Shown: one piece after another, positions 23,141 to 36,227 of the stretch
Position numbering within the stretch: the first letter of the stretch is position 1
Layout of the letters: each line of letters begins with the position of its first letter
Source: Silurus meridionalis
Lineage: Eukaryota > Chordata > Actinopteri > Siluriformes > Siluridae
Direction: 5' to 3'
Assembly (NCBI RefSeq): GCF_014805685.1
Contig: NC_060901.1
Span: 21,466,405 to 21,530,404 of the forward strand
Length of the DNA stretch: 64,000 nucleotides
The notes under the pieces: model-generated
Database searches by the model: none
Seen by the model: the letters and a program-made list of their open reading frames with translations, nothing else
What the model was told of the DNA's origin: nothing
Position numbers and translations under genes: made by a program

Positions 23141-26100
23141 TTAATCTCTGCCATGCCCGAGGACTGGCGTCCGGGTCTGACGTTTCACGTCCTTCCCTGG
23201 AATCCTGTAGTTGTTGCAGCTGTGGTGGGAGTTCTCACCCTGCTGGTGTTCCTGTGGAGGACTGTTCTTCCTGTAAGATTTCCTTTTGATCGCTAATAAT
23301 TACAACAAAGTCTGCAGGCATATCGTTATTTAGAGGTTGACCGATAGTGTATAGCCAGTTTGGACATTCCAAAAAAACAACAAAATAAACAAATAAGCAT
23401 GTTACGATTACGTGATTCGCCTCTAGAGGCTGCTTTCGTACTGTATAACGTAACCCGGAAAAACTATCTGCATGGATTTTGCTAATAGATGATAGTTCCA
23501 TAAATCACCTGATAAATTGGTCGATCTCTTCCGGTATTGTCCAGATCTGTTCGAAAAACCATGAATCTGACCTCTGCTTTGTCTCCTCAGGTCAAGAGAA
23601 GGAGGTCTCTCAGTAAGTACACTTCGTTCTCTTGTTTATAGCAGCAAACTTTTCTTTTGTTGGTTTTATCACAATAAAACGCAATGTATTGTATTTATTT
23701 ATATATTGTTTATCAGTGACAGAGAAACAGCTCATCAGTGAGAAGTCGGAAGTGCTTCAAAAAGTCAGCGAACTCAACAAAACGGTGAAATCCTTTTTTT
23801 TTTTTTTTTTTATCAAAATAAAATACATATAAGTTTTCTTTAGCACTAATCGATTGCCTCCTTTGTCCTAATGGATCCAGATCAAACAACACGAGGAAAA
23901 GCTGAGCAATTCTGAAGAATCCCGAAGTTCTCAGCAGGAGGAGTTTCTCAAACTCATGGCAAGTGTCTGAAAAAAACTAGATTCCCGACGAGAATCACGA
24001 TTGCTGTAAAACAAAATGTTATCGTTCTACGTTCTACTTCTTAGTTTGTCTATGGCCAGAGATCCGTCTGGGATAAAACTGATTGAGAAGGATTTAAAGA
24101 ATATTCCGACCAAATTTGAGCTTTGACGCTCTAGCGCCACCTTCAGGCTCAAGTTGGAAAGACGGCCTATTAAGGCATCTCTGGGATTTTTATCCGAAGA
24201 GTTTTATTCATTGCTCCTCCTACAAATTGTATTTAACTATCACCAAATTTGGCAGTAAACATGACAAAAAAAACACCAAACTGCAGTTCAGCAAATCTTA
24301 AAGTGAAACCACAGAACAGGAAGTGAGATTCTGTTTTGATCTGCATCTTCAGGAGGCTGTGCTACTGATCTTTTGACCCAAAGACCTACTGGACACACTC
24401 ATCTCAACAACCTGTTGATATTAAATGATGCCTTTTTCTCCTGTATAGATTTAAAGCTACTTTTCTCGCTTTCTGTGTTTCAGAACAATTAGCAAGATCT
24501 GAACGAGCAAAAGGAGAAGCTGAGCTCGAATTTTGCTCGTCTGTACGAGAAAATTGCAAATGCTGAGAATTTTTTTATTTATATTAATAATAGTGGTGTA
24601 ACGGTACACAAAATTCATGGTTAACTTTTCGTACAATTTCGGTAAATTTTGGGTGAAGAAAAGCAAAACCTATAATTGCTTATGTTTTTTTTTTTTAATT
24701 AACACAGTTTATTAAAAAAGTTTTTTTTGTTTTCATTTGTTCTACAGATATCTATGATGCATGAGGGAGTTCAGAAGTATTAGGAGACCCTCAGAAAGTA
24801 CGATAAAGATCGCTCAAAGGTGAACAATATTTATTTATATTTGAAAATAACACAAAACTTGTATTTTTGTAAGTACAAATTTCAAGCACCGCATAATCTG
24901 TGTAGGTCCAGGTGCTCGTGGATGAAGCGAAGCTCCAAGAAGATGCCCTCAAAGCCCATGTGCTCTCATTCGAAAAGGACAATTGCGCCCTGAAGGAGCA
25001 GAAGAAATCAGTAAGTTCTACGTGACATCGAAGCGATTTATTCGCACGTGTGTCTCTCGTTAATCGCGCCTTTTGTTTTCTTGCCGTTTCCCCTGAAGCT
25101 CTTGCAAGATGCCAAAGACTGGCAGAAGAAGCACGTGAGACTGAGCGAGGAGATCAAGGGTGACCACAACACCCAAACGGAGCTGGAGAACGCGCTCGTG
25201 CACAAAGAAAATGAAATCGAAGTGAGTGAAACGTGTCGAATCGAGTCGAATTCCAGCTCGTCGTCTTCCATTCTAGATTACCCTCTGTTTTCCCTTTGCT
25301 CCAGGTTCTGTCCGGATGCATCGCCAAGATCAAGAGCCTGGAGGCGTGTAACGACGAGGAGCTCAGGAACAGTGAGATGTTCAGAAAGCGTTCTGGATTT
25401 TCTGGAAATTGACTTTTTCCCGGAAATGGAGATTCATACTTGTTTTTTCTTTTTTTTTTTTCTTTTTTTCTCTAGACAAAAATAGAGATCGGCTAAAGCT
25501 GCACCTCAAACAGATAATGGATGTCTCGAGGGTAATGCTCTAGAATGGGTTTGGTACTCTGTGATTTTTTAGGGGCCAAGTACCAAAAGTGCTGACATAC
25601 TCAATTGTTTAAAACCTCAATTGAGAAGCATTGTGCTGAGGAACATTCTGGTCAAATATGGCTGCTGCCAATGCTCTAGTGCCACCACCAGGTTCAATAG
25701 TGTAAAACCTCACTTGAGAAGGAACATTCTGAGGAATATTCTGATCAAATATGGGTGTTGCTAATGCTCCAGTGCCACCTACAGGTATGTAGTTGTTTGA
25801 CATTGCAATTGAGGAAGAACATGCTGAGGAACATTCTGATCAAATATAATTTTGAACTAGGTTCATGGTCAGTGTGTCCAAAATGTAGAAGCCAATTCGT
25901 TTTAAGAACTTTCTGCTCTGATACAAGACTTGGTAGGCATCTTCAGGACCTGAGGCCATGTGACTGGTCACAATCATCTTGACATCATGCTGTTTGTCAG
26001 ATCTTTCTCCCTACAGTCCAGGACTGTCCATGATCAAAGCATCTGTGGAGACTGTGTGCTTGGCCTCCTAAACATGCTTTTTGCAGCTTTAATTTTTGTT

Positions 26101-28853
26101 TAATTTGTTTATTCTGTAGATCAAAGCTACTCTTTCGGTCATCAATAACGAGCGGAATCGCTGGTTTAGGAACTTCATGGCTGAACAGAAAGTGAGACAA
26201 CAACTTGAAGGTATTTATAAGCAACTAATATTTATATACAGTGGGTACGGAAAGTATTCAGACCCCCTTACATTTTCACTCTGTTATATTGCAGCCATTT
26301 GCTAAAATCATTTAAGTTAATTTTTCTTCATTAATGTACACATAGCAGCCCATATTGACAGAAAAACACAGAATTGTTCAAATTTTTGCAGATTTATTAA
26401 AAAAGAATAGGAATATACTTATTAATAAATATATAATTAATACATTTTAAATAATAATAATATAGCGCTCTTCATGCAGTGTGCTAGATTCACCTCTAGA
26501 GGCCGCGCCTGCATTCTATAACGCAACCCGGAACTAACGGTATGGATTTTTGACGATCGTTCCAGCAGTCAACTATCGGTGCCTCGACCTCTGTTAATAA
26601 CTAACAGAAATTTTAGTTAGAAAGCCACATTTTATTATCAAAAAAAGATATAATATGAGTAAACTATATATTTTAAATTACAATTTTCAAATATGTCTCT
26701 AGTATTGTTCAAAAGGTCATTCCAAATGTGGGGCAGGTTTGTGGAGCCCTGGTGTAATGTAATATATTAAATTTTTTCCCCCTCCAGAGGAATATCAGAA
26801 GGTCATGCAGGACCAAACAGACATGAAAAACGAGAAGGCCCACCTGAAGAACCAGTACAAGGACCTCCAACAGAGACTGGAAATCACAACCGAGTTCTAC
26901 CACCAGAAAGAAAACATCTTACACCAGTAAGTATCGTGTATCAGTATTGGGAAATCCTGTGAGGAATTCCCCCGCATTAAAGATCATCTCGCTTAAACCA
27001 AGTGTGATGCGTGTGATCCCGTCACAGGAAGCTGACTCAGGAGGAGCTGAAGCACCGCGAAAAGGAGAGCAAGCTGTCCGAGGTGGAAGGCCGAACCTTG
27101 CAAGCCGAAGAGGAGCTGAACCTCCTGAGGCAGAAGGTGAAGGACATGCAGGAGGAGATGCAGCAGAACGAGAGATCCCTGAAAGCAGAGGTGAATCAGC
27201 TTCGTTACGAATCTCACGTCTTTGATTTTCTGGTCTTTTTATCTCATTTGGTGTTTTTCTTTTTCTTTGCTTTTTTTAGATTGCTGTGCAGGAAAAGAAA
27301 GCCCACGAGAACTGGGTAAGAACTTTGAGTTGGAGATGTTTGACTCGAGATCCTGAATATTGAAAATACCGAATTGTATTTTTTTTTTTGCGTTTCAGTT
27401 AAAAGCCCGGGCTTCAGAACGAACTTTGATAGAGGAGAAGAGGGAATGTGTGAACCTGCGTCAGAAGTGAGTTTGGATTCGCTAATCTGAAACGCACTCT
27501 ACAGACAAAAGTATTGGGACACCTGACTGTTCCAGCCGTATGTGCTGCTTCTCCACAAACTCTAGTGGAACATCATCTCAGAAGAGTAGAGATTAATAGA
27601 TCATGTGTAATCACATGGTCAGGTGTCCACATACTTTTGCCCCTAAAGTGTTCCAAGGGCACGTGACGTTTTTTTTGATCTCATGAGCTCTTTTTTTTTT
27701 TCTTTTCCTTCTTCTGCCAATTCAGGATTGTGAAGTTAAGCAACAAAATGTCCGATCTGCAGCGTTTGCTGTACAGGTCCGGTCCTCCAGAGCGCCACAT
27801 GCCTCCTTTACAGAGAGGTGAGCTGTTTTTTTTTTTTTTTTTTTAACCACTCACTTTTATTTAGGGTCGGAAAATTCCAGGAATTTTTCAGACTGGACAC
27901 TTTCCACAGTGAATGCAATTGATTTAAACCAGATTAACAGTATCAGATACACACGATGTGGCCAGACTTCTTCTTGTGTTCTTCTTCATCCACCCCATTT
28001 ATATTGTGCATATTCTAAATATTATTATTATTATTATTATTATTATAATATAAATGTATGTTCTGTTTCTTTCTCTTTCAGACATGTCCGGTCCTTGCAC
28101 CTCATCTCCTCACACACAGGACGGCTCTGTAAGTGTCTACGCGTGTATAGATGCGGACCGTAAAAAGTCAATGTTTTGTTTAAAACAAACAGGTTGAAAG
28201 CAGTTGAATTTCTACCTGCACGTTCATCAATTTAAATATGCATAAGTCTGCATGCATGCAGTTTTTTTTTTTTTTTTTTTTTAATGAATTCCTGTAAATT
28301 CCCTTGTAAGTTTCCCGGGTTCAAATGCTCTTCCGAAGGCATACGGACCTCCGCTGATGGGCCGACCACTTCCCCCACCGATGCCGCCTCCGAACGCCCA
28401 TTACCAACCCATGATTCCTCCCGGGCCGCCTTTCGGGGCCGACCCTCGTTTCAGACCACCGCACATAGACTTCTACAGACCTCCTTTTCCTCTGCGCCCA
28501 TATGGACCCGTCCCTCCTCGACCTTTCGGTAAAGTGTTCTGATGTGCATCACGGTTTAGGATAAACGAGTTTATTGATCTGAATGTTTGTTAGCAAGCTG
28601 CTATCGGGCTTTTACACACAACGACTTTAAACCGAATGGTGCGGAAAACAAAAAACATCATGTGGGCAGCTTCTATACCCATGGATGAGACTGGAGTGAG
28701 CTTCCAGGAACCCAAATATTTACTCTGTCTAACTGTTTAATTGGCTCCTCTTACATCACCGCAACCCAGGGGTGGCCAAGACACGCCTCAGGCTCCTCCT
28801 GAGCAGCAGAGGGCACCACATGATGCTCCTCCACCTTCCGGAACACGATCCTA
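23141..28853 (+). pseudogene. mia3 copy 1, exons 7-22, 25, 27, 28 (broken)
   Basis: Exon homologues: 7 at 23141-23272, 8 at 23591-23612, 9 at 23717-23784 (in-frame loss of 7 codons), 10 at 23881-23958, 11 from 24484, 12 at 24748-24819, 13 at 24907-25011, 14 at 25099-25221, 15 at 25305-25371, 16 at 25476-25531, 17 at 26120-26210, 18 at 26788-26926, 19 at 27028-27190, 20 at 27280-27315, 21 at 27399-27466, 22 at 27726-27817, 25 at 28082-28128, 27 from about 28314 to 28528, 28 fragment about 28749-28853. Exon 11 has a TAG (24490-24492) and loses its 3' half and donor; exon 12 has a TAG (24781-24783). Exons 23 and 24 are missing and exon 27 is 5'-truncated. Most splice sites survive, so it is a DNA-level duplicate, not a retrocopy. 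Confidence 0.9.
26239..26400. mobile_element. Solo end of a Tc1-like element in copy-1 intron 17
   Basis: CAGTGGGTACGGAAAGTATT follows TA at 26237-26238 and continues for about 160 bp (CAGACCCCC..., CTCTGTTATATTGCAGCC, AGATTTATTAAAAAAG), the well-known end of a fish Tc1 family. The intact gene's intron 17 (13819-14388) has no such insertion. No second end or transposase is visible. Confidence 0.8.
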
Positions 28854-28899
28854 AACCCACAAAGCCCTTTGTGCCCAGGACTAGACTTTTATAATGCAC

Positions 28900-31604
28900 T
28901 AGAGGCCGCTCTTGCACTCTATAACGCAACCCGGAAAAACTATCCGTATGGATTTTTGACGATCGTTCCAGCAGTCAACTATCGGTGCCTGGACCTCTGT
29001 TAATAACTAACAGAAATTTTAGTTTGAATGCCACATTTTATTATCAAATACAGATATAATATGAGTAAACTATATTTTTAAAATTACATTACATTTTTTA
29101 TTTTATTTATCCACTCCAGAGGAATATCAGAAGGTCATGCATGACCAAATGATCATGAAAAACGAGACCCACCTGGAGAACCAGTACAAGAACCTCCAAC
29201 AGAGACTGGGAATCACAACTGAGTTCTACCACCAGAAAGAAAACAGCTTACACCAGTAAGTATCGTGTATCAGTATTTGGGAAATCTGTGAGGAATTCCC
29301 CCGCATTAGAGATCATCTCGCTTAAACCAAGGGTGATGCGTGTGATCCCGTCACAGGAAGCTGACTCAGGAGGAGCTGGAGCGCTGTGAAAAAGAGAGCA
29401 AGCTGTCCGAGGTGGAAGGCCGAACCTTGCAAACGGAAGAGAAGCTGAATCTCCTGAGGCAGAAGGTGGAGGACATGCAGGAGGAGATGCAGCAGAACGA
29501 GAGATCTCTGAAAGCAGAGGTGAATCGGCTTCGTTACGAATCTCACGCCTTTGATTTTCTGGTATTTTTATCTCATCTGTTTTTTTTCTTTTTCTTTGCT
29601 TTTTTTAGATTGCGGTGCAGGAACAGGAAGCCCACGAGAACTGGGTAAGAACTTTGAGTTGGAGATGTTTGACTCGAGATCCTGAATATTGAAAATACTG
29701 ATTTGTCTTTTTTTTTTTTTTTTGCGTTTCAGTTAAAAGCCCGGGCTTCAGAACGAAGTTTGATAGAGGAGAAGAGGGAATGTGTGAACCTGCGTCAGAA
29801 GTGAGATTGGATTCGCTAATCTGAAACGCACTCTACAGACAAAAGTATTGGGACACCTGACTGTTCCAGCCGTATGTGCTGCTTCTCCACAAACTCTAGT
29901 GGAACATCATCTCAGAAGAGTAGAGATTAGTAGATCATGTGTAATCATATGGTCAGGTGTCCACATACTTTTGCCCCTAAAGTGTTCCACGGTCACGTGA
30001 CGTTCTTTTCATGAGCTCTTTTTTTTTTTTTTTTTTCTCCCCTTTCTCTGCCGATTCAGGATTGTGGAGTTTAGCGACAAAAAGTCTGATCTGGAGCACT
30101 TGCTGTACAGGTCCGGTCCTCCAGAGCGCCACATGCCTCCTTTACAGAGAGGTGAGCTGTTTTTTTTTTTTTTATTTGACACTCAAATTAATTTAAGGTC
30201 GGAAAATCCCAAAAATTTGCAGACTGGAAACTTTCCACAGGAATAAATTGGGAAATTTTCAAAATTGCAGTTTAGCCAATAACAGAGAACTTAAAAGGAG
30301 TTTTTTTTCAAACAGGGGATTTGTACGGCCCTTTTCCGGTGAGCGGTGGTGCTCCTTCTCCACCTTTAATGATTGAAGGTCCTGGACGTCCTCCGTCTGG
30401 ATGCAGAAGTGAGACGTTTGGTGAGTTTAAAAGTATTCGGACACGCACTTCTTCTTGCGATGAGCCACAAAATTTTATGGGACGTTTCGTATGAACCAGG
30501 AGACCATGAGAGTGCACAAAGCGACCTACATGAAGATATGGGTTGGAGTGGATCTGATGAACTTAACTGGTCTTATTAAACACCTTTGGGATTAATTGGA
30601 ACACACTCCTGGCCATTTCATCTCCAGTGTCGCTTTTCAGCCCCACATGGTTCTCCGGAACCGTGTAACCATAGCAATAGTGGTTTATGGTTTGGGTGTT
30701 GGGTTCACCTTCCTGCCTGCAGACATGTTTATTTTAAATGCTGGCTCAAAACTCGTTAGACGGCATGAAATTCGGTCAGTGTTTTTGCGTTTGAGGCTCG
30801 TGGAACGAAAAAAAGTAACCCCTGCATCTACACAGATATGTGACAAAATGTGTCTGTAAATTCCCTTGTAAGTTTCCCGGGTTCAAATGCTCTTCCGAAG
30901 GCATACGGACCTCCGCCGATGGGCGGACCACTTCCTCCGTCGATGGGCGGACCACTTCCCCCGCCGATGCCGCCTCCGAACGGCCATTACCAACCCATAA
31001 TTCCTCCCGGGCCGCCTTTCGGACCCGACCCTCGTTTCAGGCCACCGCACATGGACTCCTACAGACCTCCTTTTCCTCTGCGCCCATATGGACCTGTCCC
31101 TCCTCGACCTTTCGGTAAAGTGTTCTGATGTGCATCACGGTTTAGGATAAACGAGTTTATTGATCTGAATGTTTGTTAGCAAGCTGCTATCGGGCTTTTA
31201 CACACAACGACTTTAAACCGAATGGTGCGGAAAACAAAAAACGTCATGTGGGCAGCTTCTATACCAGACATGGGCAAACTACGGCCCGCGGGCCACACAC
31301 GGCCCGTTGGGTTTATTAATCTGGCCTGCTGAATGTGACTAAATGCTATTAAAATAAGTACGGGTAAACATTGTTCAATTTACCTTTCCCCTGTAATGCC
31401 TTTCCCCTGTAAAGTTACGAAGTAACGCGTACTTACGGTTATGGGAAGAAATGTAGCGGAGTAAAGAGTACAATATTTGCCTCTCAAATGTACTTGAGTA
31501 AAGTCATGAGTACGCCCCAAAAATGATACTCAAGTAAAGTATAGATCCCTCAAAATTGTACTTAAGAACTGTACTCAAGTAAATTTACTCCGTTACTGTC
31601 CGGC

Positions 31605-31641
<37 letters not shown>

Positions 31642-32350
31642 TGTATATGTATGACCCGGCCCCTTTGTCAAATTTAAGAGCCCATTGTGGCCGTGAGTCA
31701 AAAAGTTTGCCCATCCCTGTTCTATACCCATGTATGAGACTGGTGTGAGCTTCCAAGAACCCAAATATTTACTCTGTCTAACTGTTTAATTTTTTCTTCT
31801 CCAGTGCATGGGCCACACCTGAAAGACTTCCCATCCATGGGTCCAGCACTTCACTTTATACACGAGTTCCCACCCAACTTTCCCGGCCCTTTCCTCCCAG
31901 GACTTTACCACCCCCTGGCACTGTGCTTCCACCTGCACATGGACCCTACGGACCGGCTCCTCCTACACCACTGCAACCCAGGTGTGGCAAGACACGCCTC
32001 ACGCTCCTCCTGAGCAGCAGAGGGGCTCCACATGATGCTCCTCCTACACCCCTGCAACCCAGGGGTGGCCAAGACAGGACTCACATGATGATCGATATGC
32101 CGATGTGAACGTAGACGAGGATGGAGAACGTTGCTGTTGTTTTTCCAGATTTATCCGGATCGACGTGAACGCAGCCCCTAATCACATTAAAAAATATAAA
32201 TATATAAATGCAAACCGCTTCGCTGATTTCTTTCGCTTTGTCTCCTGAGATTTGCATGATTCCCTTCGGAAACTGCGATCGGAACGAACTGTGTTTTTAC
32301 CGCCGGCTGCAACACGACGCTTCCCTGCTTCACCTCTGGTCATTTTTAAT
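28900..32350 (+). pseudogene. mia3 copy 2: exons 18-23, 27, 28 and 3' UTR (broken)
   Basis: Intron-17-like sequence (28.9-29.1 kb) leads into exon homologues 18 at 29120-29255 (one codon deleted), 19 at 29357-29519, 20 at 29609-29644, 21 at 29733-29800, 22 at 30060-30151, 23 at 30316-30420, 27 at about 30878-31114 (5'-truncated, acceptor region lost), 28 from 31805 to about 32095, then 3'-UTR sequence to about 32350. Exons 24-26 are absent; exon 28 has internal deletions and duplicated blocks. The intron before exon 28 holds a 455-bp hAT-type MITE. No complete reading frame survives. Confidence 0.88.
31265..31719. mobile_element. hAT-type MITE with 8-bp target duplication
   Basis: The ends CAGACATGGGCAAACT and AGTTTGCCCATCCCTG are imperfect inverted repeats. 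The 8-bp TTCTATAC flanks both sides (31257-31264 and 31720-31727), and the intact mia3 intron near 17765 has a single TTCTATAC with no element. Internally there is a (TA)n tract and a second set of repeat motifs (ACTCAAGTAAA), so it may be a nested element. A copy of its right end lies at about 62115-62215. Confidence 0.9.
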
Positions 32351-33050
32351 GGATTTCTTTCCTGTAGACTTTTGGTATCTCTTAGAACCGAAGAACATTT
32401 GATCTTCGAGTTTGTTTATATGCTTTGTGAGCTCATGTGAAGAAATCCTGTTCTCCTGACGCTTGTCGTGTAGCGGGGAACATTTTGATATCGATCCATC
32501 TTCAGGTTGGTGCTTTAGTTTTGTTTAAATTTTATTTTCCTACCTTTGTAATCAGAATTGATTTATTTACACTGTTCTAATGATCAGATCCACAGGACTC
32601 CTCGAAGACGTCCGATTTCGCAGACAACAACGAGCAAGGCGAGCGCCTCAAATCACGTTTCAAGACTCCCATCTTCTCGCCTTGTTTTTTTTTTGGGTGT
32701 ACTTGGAAATTGAGGTTTTTAAAAAAAATAATTTTATAGTTTTGAGTATATCGCTTGAAATCGGATTGGAAATCCAGAAAGACCATCAGTTGGTCCTGTT
32801 TTTGGGACACTGTCGCACGATTGCGATCCTGTCTAATTAAAGCCGTACGAGCCAATCAGGAGCCTTCTCCAGGTCACATGACAGATAACGCCCTAATTGT
32901 TGATTTTGAACTTTTAGGGGAGGTGGAGCTCAGTATTTAAGGCATTAGTGATGTAAAGATCGGATCATTTTAGTGACTCGGTTCTTGGAATCTCGTTCAT
33001 CCAAATAAACGGATTTTTTATTTTATTTTTTGTAAATTTGTTCCTTTTCG
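32351..33050 (+). pseudogene. mia3 copy 3, 5' fragment: intron 4, exon 5 remnant, exon 6
   Basis: Directly after the copy-2 3' UTR come the end of intron 4 (about 32362-32473), a collapsed exon 5 (32474-32505, keeping only its first and last bases), intron 5, and an exon 6 homologue from 32588 to about 32714. The following non-coding DNA matches 20.4-20.7 kb. The unit then stops at the telomere-like repeats. Confidence 0.82.
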
Positions 33051-33239
33051 AGATTCGAGACAAACCCAACCCCCCAAGATTTATTGAATTGTGTAGCATC
33101 TATGGGAGTCACGTGACAAAAGAACAAACGATTCGGAGTTGAGGAGTCGATAGATAAACGACTCAAAACATTTCCTGAGATTTTGCGATGCTTGTTTTTT
33201 TTTATGTCGAGGTTACTATAGCAACGACCCAAACAGAAG

Positions 33240-33855
33240 ACTTTGACCCTAAACCCCAACACTAATCTCTATCCCTAACCCTAAATCCTAACCTTAAACC
33301 TAAACCCTAACCCTTATCCCTAACCCTAATCTCTATCCCTAACCCTAAACCCTAACCCTAATCTCTATCCCTATCAATGATCCCTAACCCTAATCTCTAT
33401 CCCTAACCCTTAATCCTAACCCTAAACCCTAACCCTAATCTCTATCCCTAACACTAAATCCAAACCCTAACCCTAAACCTAATCTCTATCCCTAACCCTA
33501 CCCCTAATCTCTCACCATAACCCTAAATCCTGACCCTAAACTCTAACCCTAATCTCTGTCCCTAACACTAAACCTTAACCCTAATCTCTATCTCTAACCC
33601 TAAATCCTAACCCTAAACCCAAACCTCTATCCCTAACCCTAACCCTAACCTCTATCGCTAACCCTAAATCCTAACCCTAAACCTAATCTCTATCCATAAC
33701 CCTAAATCCTAACCCTACCTCTATCTCTAATCTCTATCCCTAACCCCAAACCCTAACACTAATCTCTATCCATAACCCTAAATCCTAACCCTAACCCCTA
33801 TTCCTAACCTTAAATCCTAACCCTAACACTAACCCCTTACCCTAATCTCACTTTA
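33240..33855. repeat. Interstitial telomere-like repeat (CCCTAA variants)
   Basis: About 615 bp are built from CCCTAA, with the variants ATCCCTAACCCTAA, ACCCTAATCTCT and CCTAAATCCTAA forming a higher-order unit of roughly 35-40 bp. The C-rich strand is on top. The degeneracy suggests a telomere-derived satellite rather than a fresh telomere seam. It lies where the direct mia3 copies stop and an aida exon and inverted mia3 fragments begin. Confidence 0.93.
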
Positions 33856-33958
33856 TACCATGAGCGCCATGAGCGCCATCCGAACTTCCAGCCAATCAGA
33901 ATCCAGCATTCAGACCAACCCTGGGATGCATGTTTCTTTTTCTTTTTTTTTTTTTACA

Positions 33959-34057
33959 GACTTGGACAGAGTGGATTTGAACCCTGTTCAGGACACTCCA
34001 GTGTCGACACGTAAAGAGGACACGTACATTCATTTCGACGTCGACGTGGAAATGATG
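33959..34057 (+). pseudogene. aida: Isolated aida exon fragment
   Basis: After a TTTTTTTACAG acceptor the exon encodes LDRVDLNPVQDTPVSTRKED and TYIHFDVDVE, matching the C2-like C-terminal domain of AIDA (axin interactor, dorsalization-associated), where human has a DLTPVQDTPV..RKEDTY motif. The exon is cut after VDVE and joins unrelated sequence. The preceding intron bases (about 33880-33955) match those of the - strand copy at 45.93-46.02 kb. Confidence 0.8.
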
Positions 34058-34069
34058 GGCCTTTTTTGA

Positions 34070-34420
34070 CATGATTATAGATACATGGTTGCCTCCTGTG
34101 TCCGATTAAAGTGTCGCAAATATTAAATCGTGATGTCAGCTGGTTCTAGGATCGTGTTTGTACCAGTGATTCTGAACGGCACTCCAGGCCACCTCACTTA
34201 CAAATACGAGGCGGTATCAAAACGTTTCGAGACAATTTTTTAACACACCACCAGATGGCAGCACGAGGCTGCACGCACAGTATTGATTGAAATATCGATT
34301 TCAATCAATTAAATTTTTTAACTGCTGAAACCAACAAAAGTCGTTCATTTGGAATTGTACAAAAAAATTCATTTCGGATTGTACAATTATACAAAGTATT
34401 TTACAGCGTCTGGTTACATT
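34070..34420. other. No feature recognised
   Basis: A unique-looking stretch between the aida fragment and inverted mia3 3'-UTR sequence. It contains GTATCAAAACGTTTCGAGAC (about 34215) and an ATCGATTTCAATCAAT near-palindrome. I see no open frame or recognisable element. Confidence 0.4.
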
Positions 34421-36170
34421 CTGCAACGTTTGTAGAGACGCTTCTACGGAGGACATTTAGTCACGAACAAAGGAGGGAACGTACACTATGAGCGTTTTGT
34501 TTCGTTCACATTACAACCACCATGGAGATCGTTTTGGAAAAATGTTCATCTAAATCGATTTTTTTTATAGCAGCCGAAGCAAAAGAAATCAGTGGTTCGG
34601 AATAAATCTGACCTACAAAAAAAAACACGTCTGTTTTACGAATGTTACTGAATATAGCGATACAGTAAAATAAATTTTTTTTAATTGACTAAAAATAAAC
34701 AAGTCATGTGACCCAATCAATCTGAAACAAAACTTTAATACTCTTAAGAACTTTTCCTGAACAATGATGCAAATCAGAACACTTTACAGAAAGGTCGAGG
34801 AGGGACGGGTCCATATGGGCACAGAGGAAAAGTAGGTCTGTAGAAGAGGCGGCGTCGGCCGAGGAAGTGGTCCACCCATCGGCCAAGGAAGTGGTCCTCC
34901 CACTGGCCGAGGAAGTGGCCCGCCCACCGGCCGGAATCCATATGCCTTCGAAAGAGCAATCGAACCAGGGAGGAATCATAAGTTGGTAAAAGCTGTTCGT
35001 AGGCGGCATCGGCAGAGGAAGTGGTCCGCCCATCGGCGGAGGAAGTGGTCCGCCCATCCATATAATTACAGAACCGTCCTGTGTGAGGAGATGAGGTGCG
35101 AGGACCGGATATGTCTGAAAGAGGAAGAAACAGAACATACATTTATAATAATAATAATATACAGAATATGCACATTAAACACATACACACACACACTTAT
35201 GTATAAATGCAACCTGGTCGAAACGGCAGTGGATGTCTGAAGTCAGAGGAACGGCCATGTCTATCCAGGAGCAGGCATGTTCCTGGACACAAAAAAGCAT
35301 ATTTTGTTACATCTGTGTAGATGCAGGGGTTAAATTTTGTCATTCCCACGAGCCTCAAACCCAAAAACACTGACGGATTTTCATGCCGTCAGGCGAGTTT
35401 TCTAGAATCCTACAAACATGGTTTCAAGAGACTCAGCAGGGCATCTGTAGGACCTGATACCTGAGCCAGCATTTCAAATAAACATGTCTGCAGGCAGGGA
35501 GGTGAACCCAACACCCAAACCATAAACCACTATCGCTATGGTTACACGGTTCCGGAGAACCAGGTGGGGCTGAAAAGCGACACTGGAGATGAAATGGCCA
35601 GGGGTGTGTTCCAGTTAATCCCAAAGGTGTTTAATAAGACCACTTTAGTTCTTCAGATTCACCCAAACCCATATCTTCATGTAGTTCGCTTTCTGCACTC
35701 TCATGGTCACCTGGTTCATATGTCCCATACAATTTTGTGGCTCATTGCAAGAAGAAACGAGTGTCCGAATACTTTTGAACTCAAACGTTTCGCTTCTGCG
35801 TCCAGATGGAGGACGTCCAGGACCTTCTATCATTAAAGGTGGAGAAAGAGCACCACCGCTAACCAGTGGAGGAAGTGGTCCGCCCACCGCAGAAGAAGTG
35901 GTCCGCCCACCGGCGAAGGAAGTGGTCCGCCCACCGGCAGAAGAAGTGGTCCGGCCACCGGCAGAAGAAGTGGTCCGCCCATCAGTGGCGGTCCGTATGC
36001 CTTCGGAAGAGTATTTGAACCTGCGACGGGAGAATCTCTGATCGGAGACGAGAGGAACGACCCCTGTCGCTGGGACTTGTTTACCTGGAAAAGTTTCTCT
36101 GGTAATAATCGAATTGACAGATGACTGTAAACCGAACGAAGCGTGTTATAACTACGGGGTTGAAAAGGGT
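34420..36170 (-). pseudogene. Inverted mia3 fragment: 3' UTR, exons 27, 25, 24, 23
   Basis: On the - strand, read from high to low coordinates, the blocks are exon-27 5' part with intron-26 tail (about 36170-35990), a run of the 24-bp octapeptide unit (about 35990-35870), exon 23 (about 35870-35785), intron 23 (35.66-35.29 kb), exon 24 (about 35282-35214), exon 25 (about 35116-35070), exon 27 (about 35055-34786) and 3' UTR (34.74-34.42 kb). So exon-27 material occurs twice, once out of order before exon 23. Frameshifts interrupt exon 27. Confidence 0.82.
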
Positions 36171-36227
36171 AAATTTTCTGAAACTTTCCATGGAAACTTC
36201 ATCTGGGGGAATTTTGCCAATATTCCA

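Noticed and set aside
23141..28853. Copy 1 as a functional paralogue of mia3
   Set aside because: In-frame stops at 24490 and 24781, missing exons 23-24, truncated exons 11 and 27.
33240..33855. A true chromosome end
   Set aside because: The repeats are degenerate and mixed with ATCTCT-type variants, and gene-derived sequence continues on both sides.
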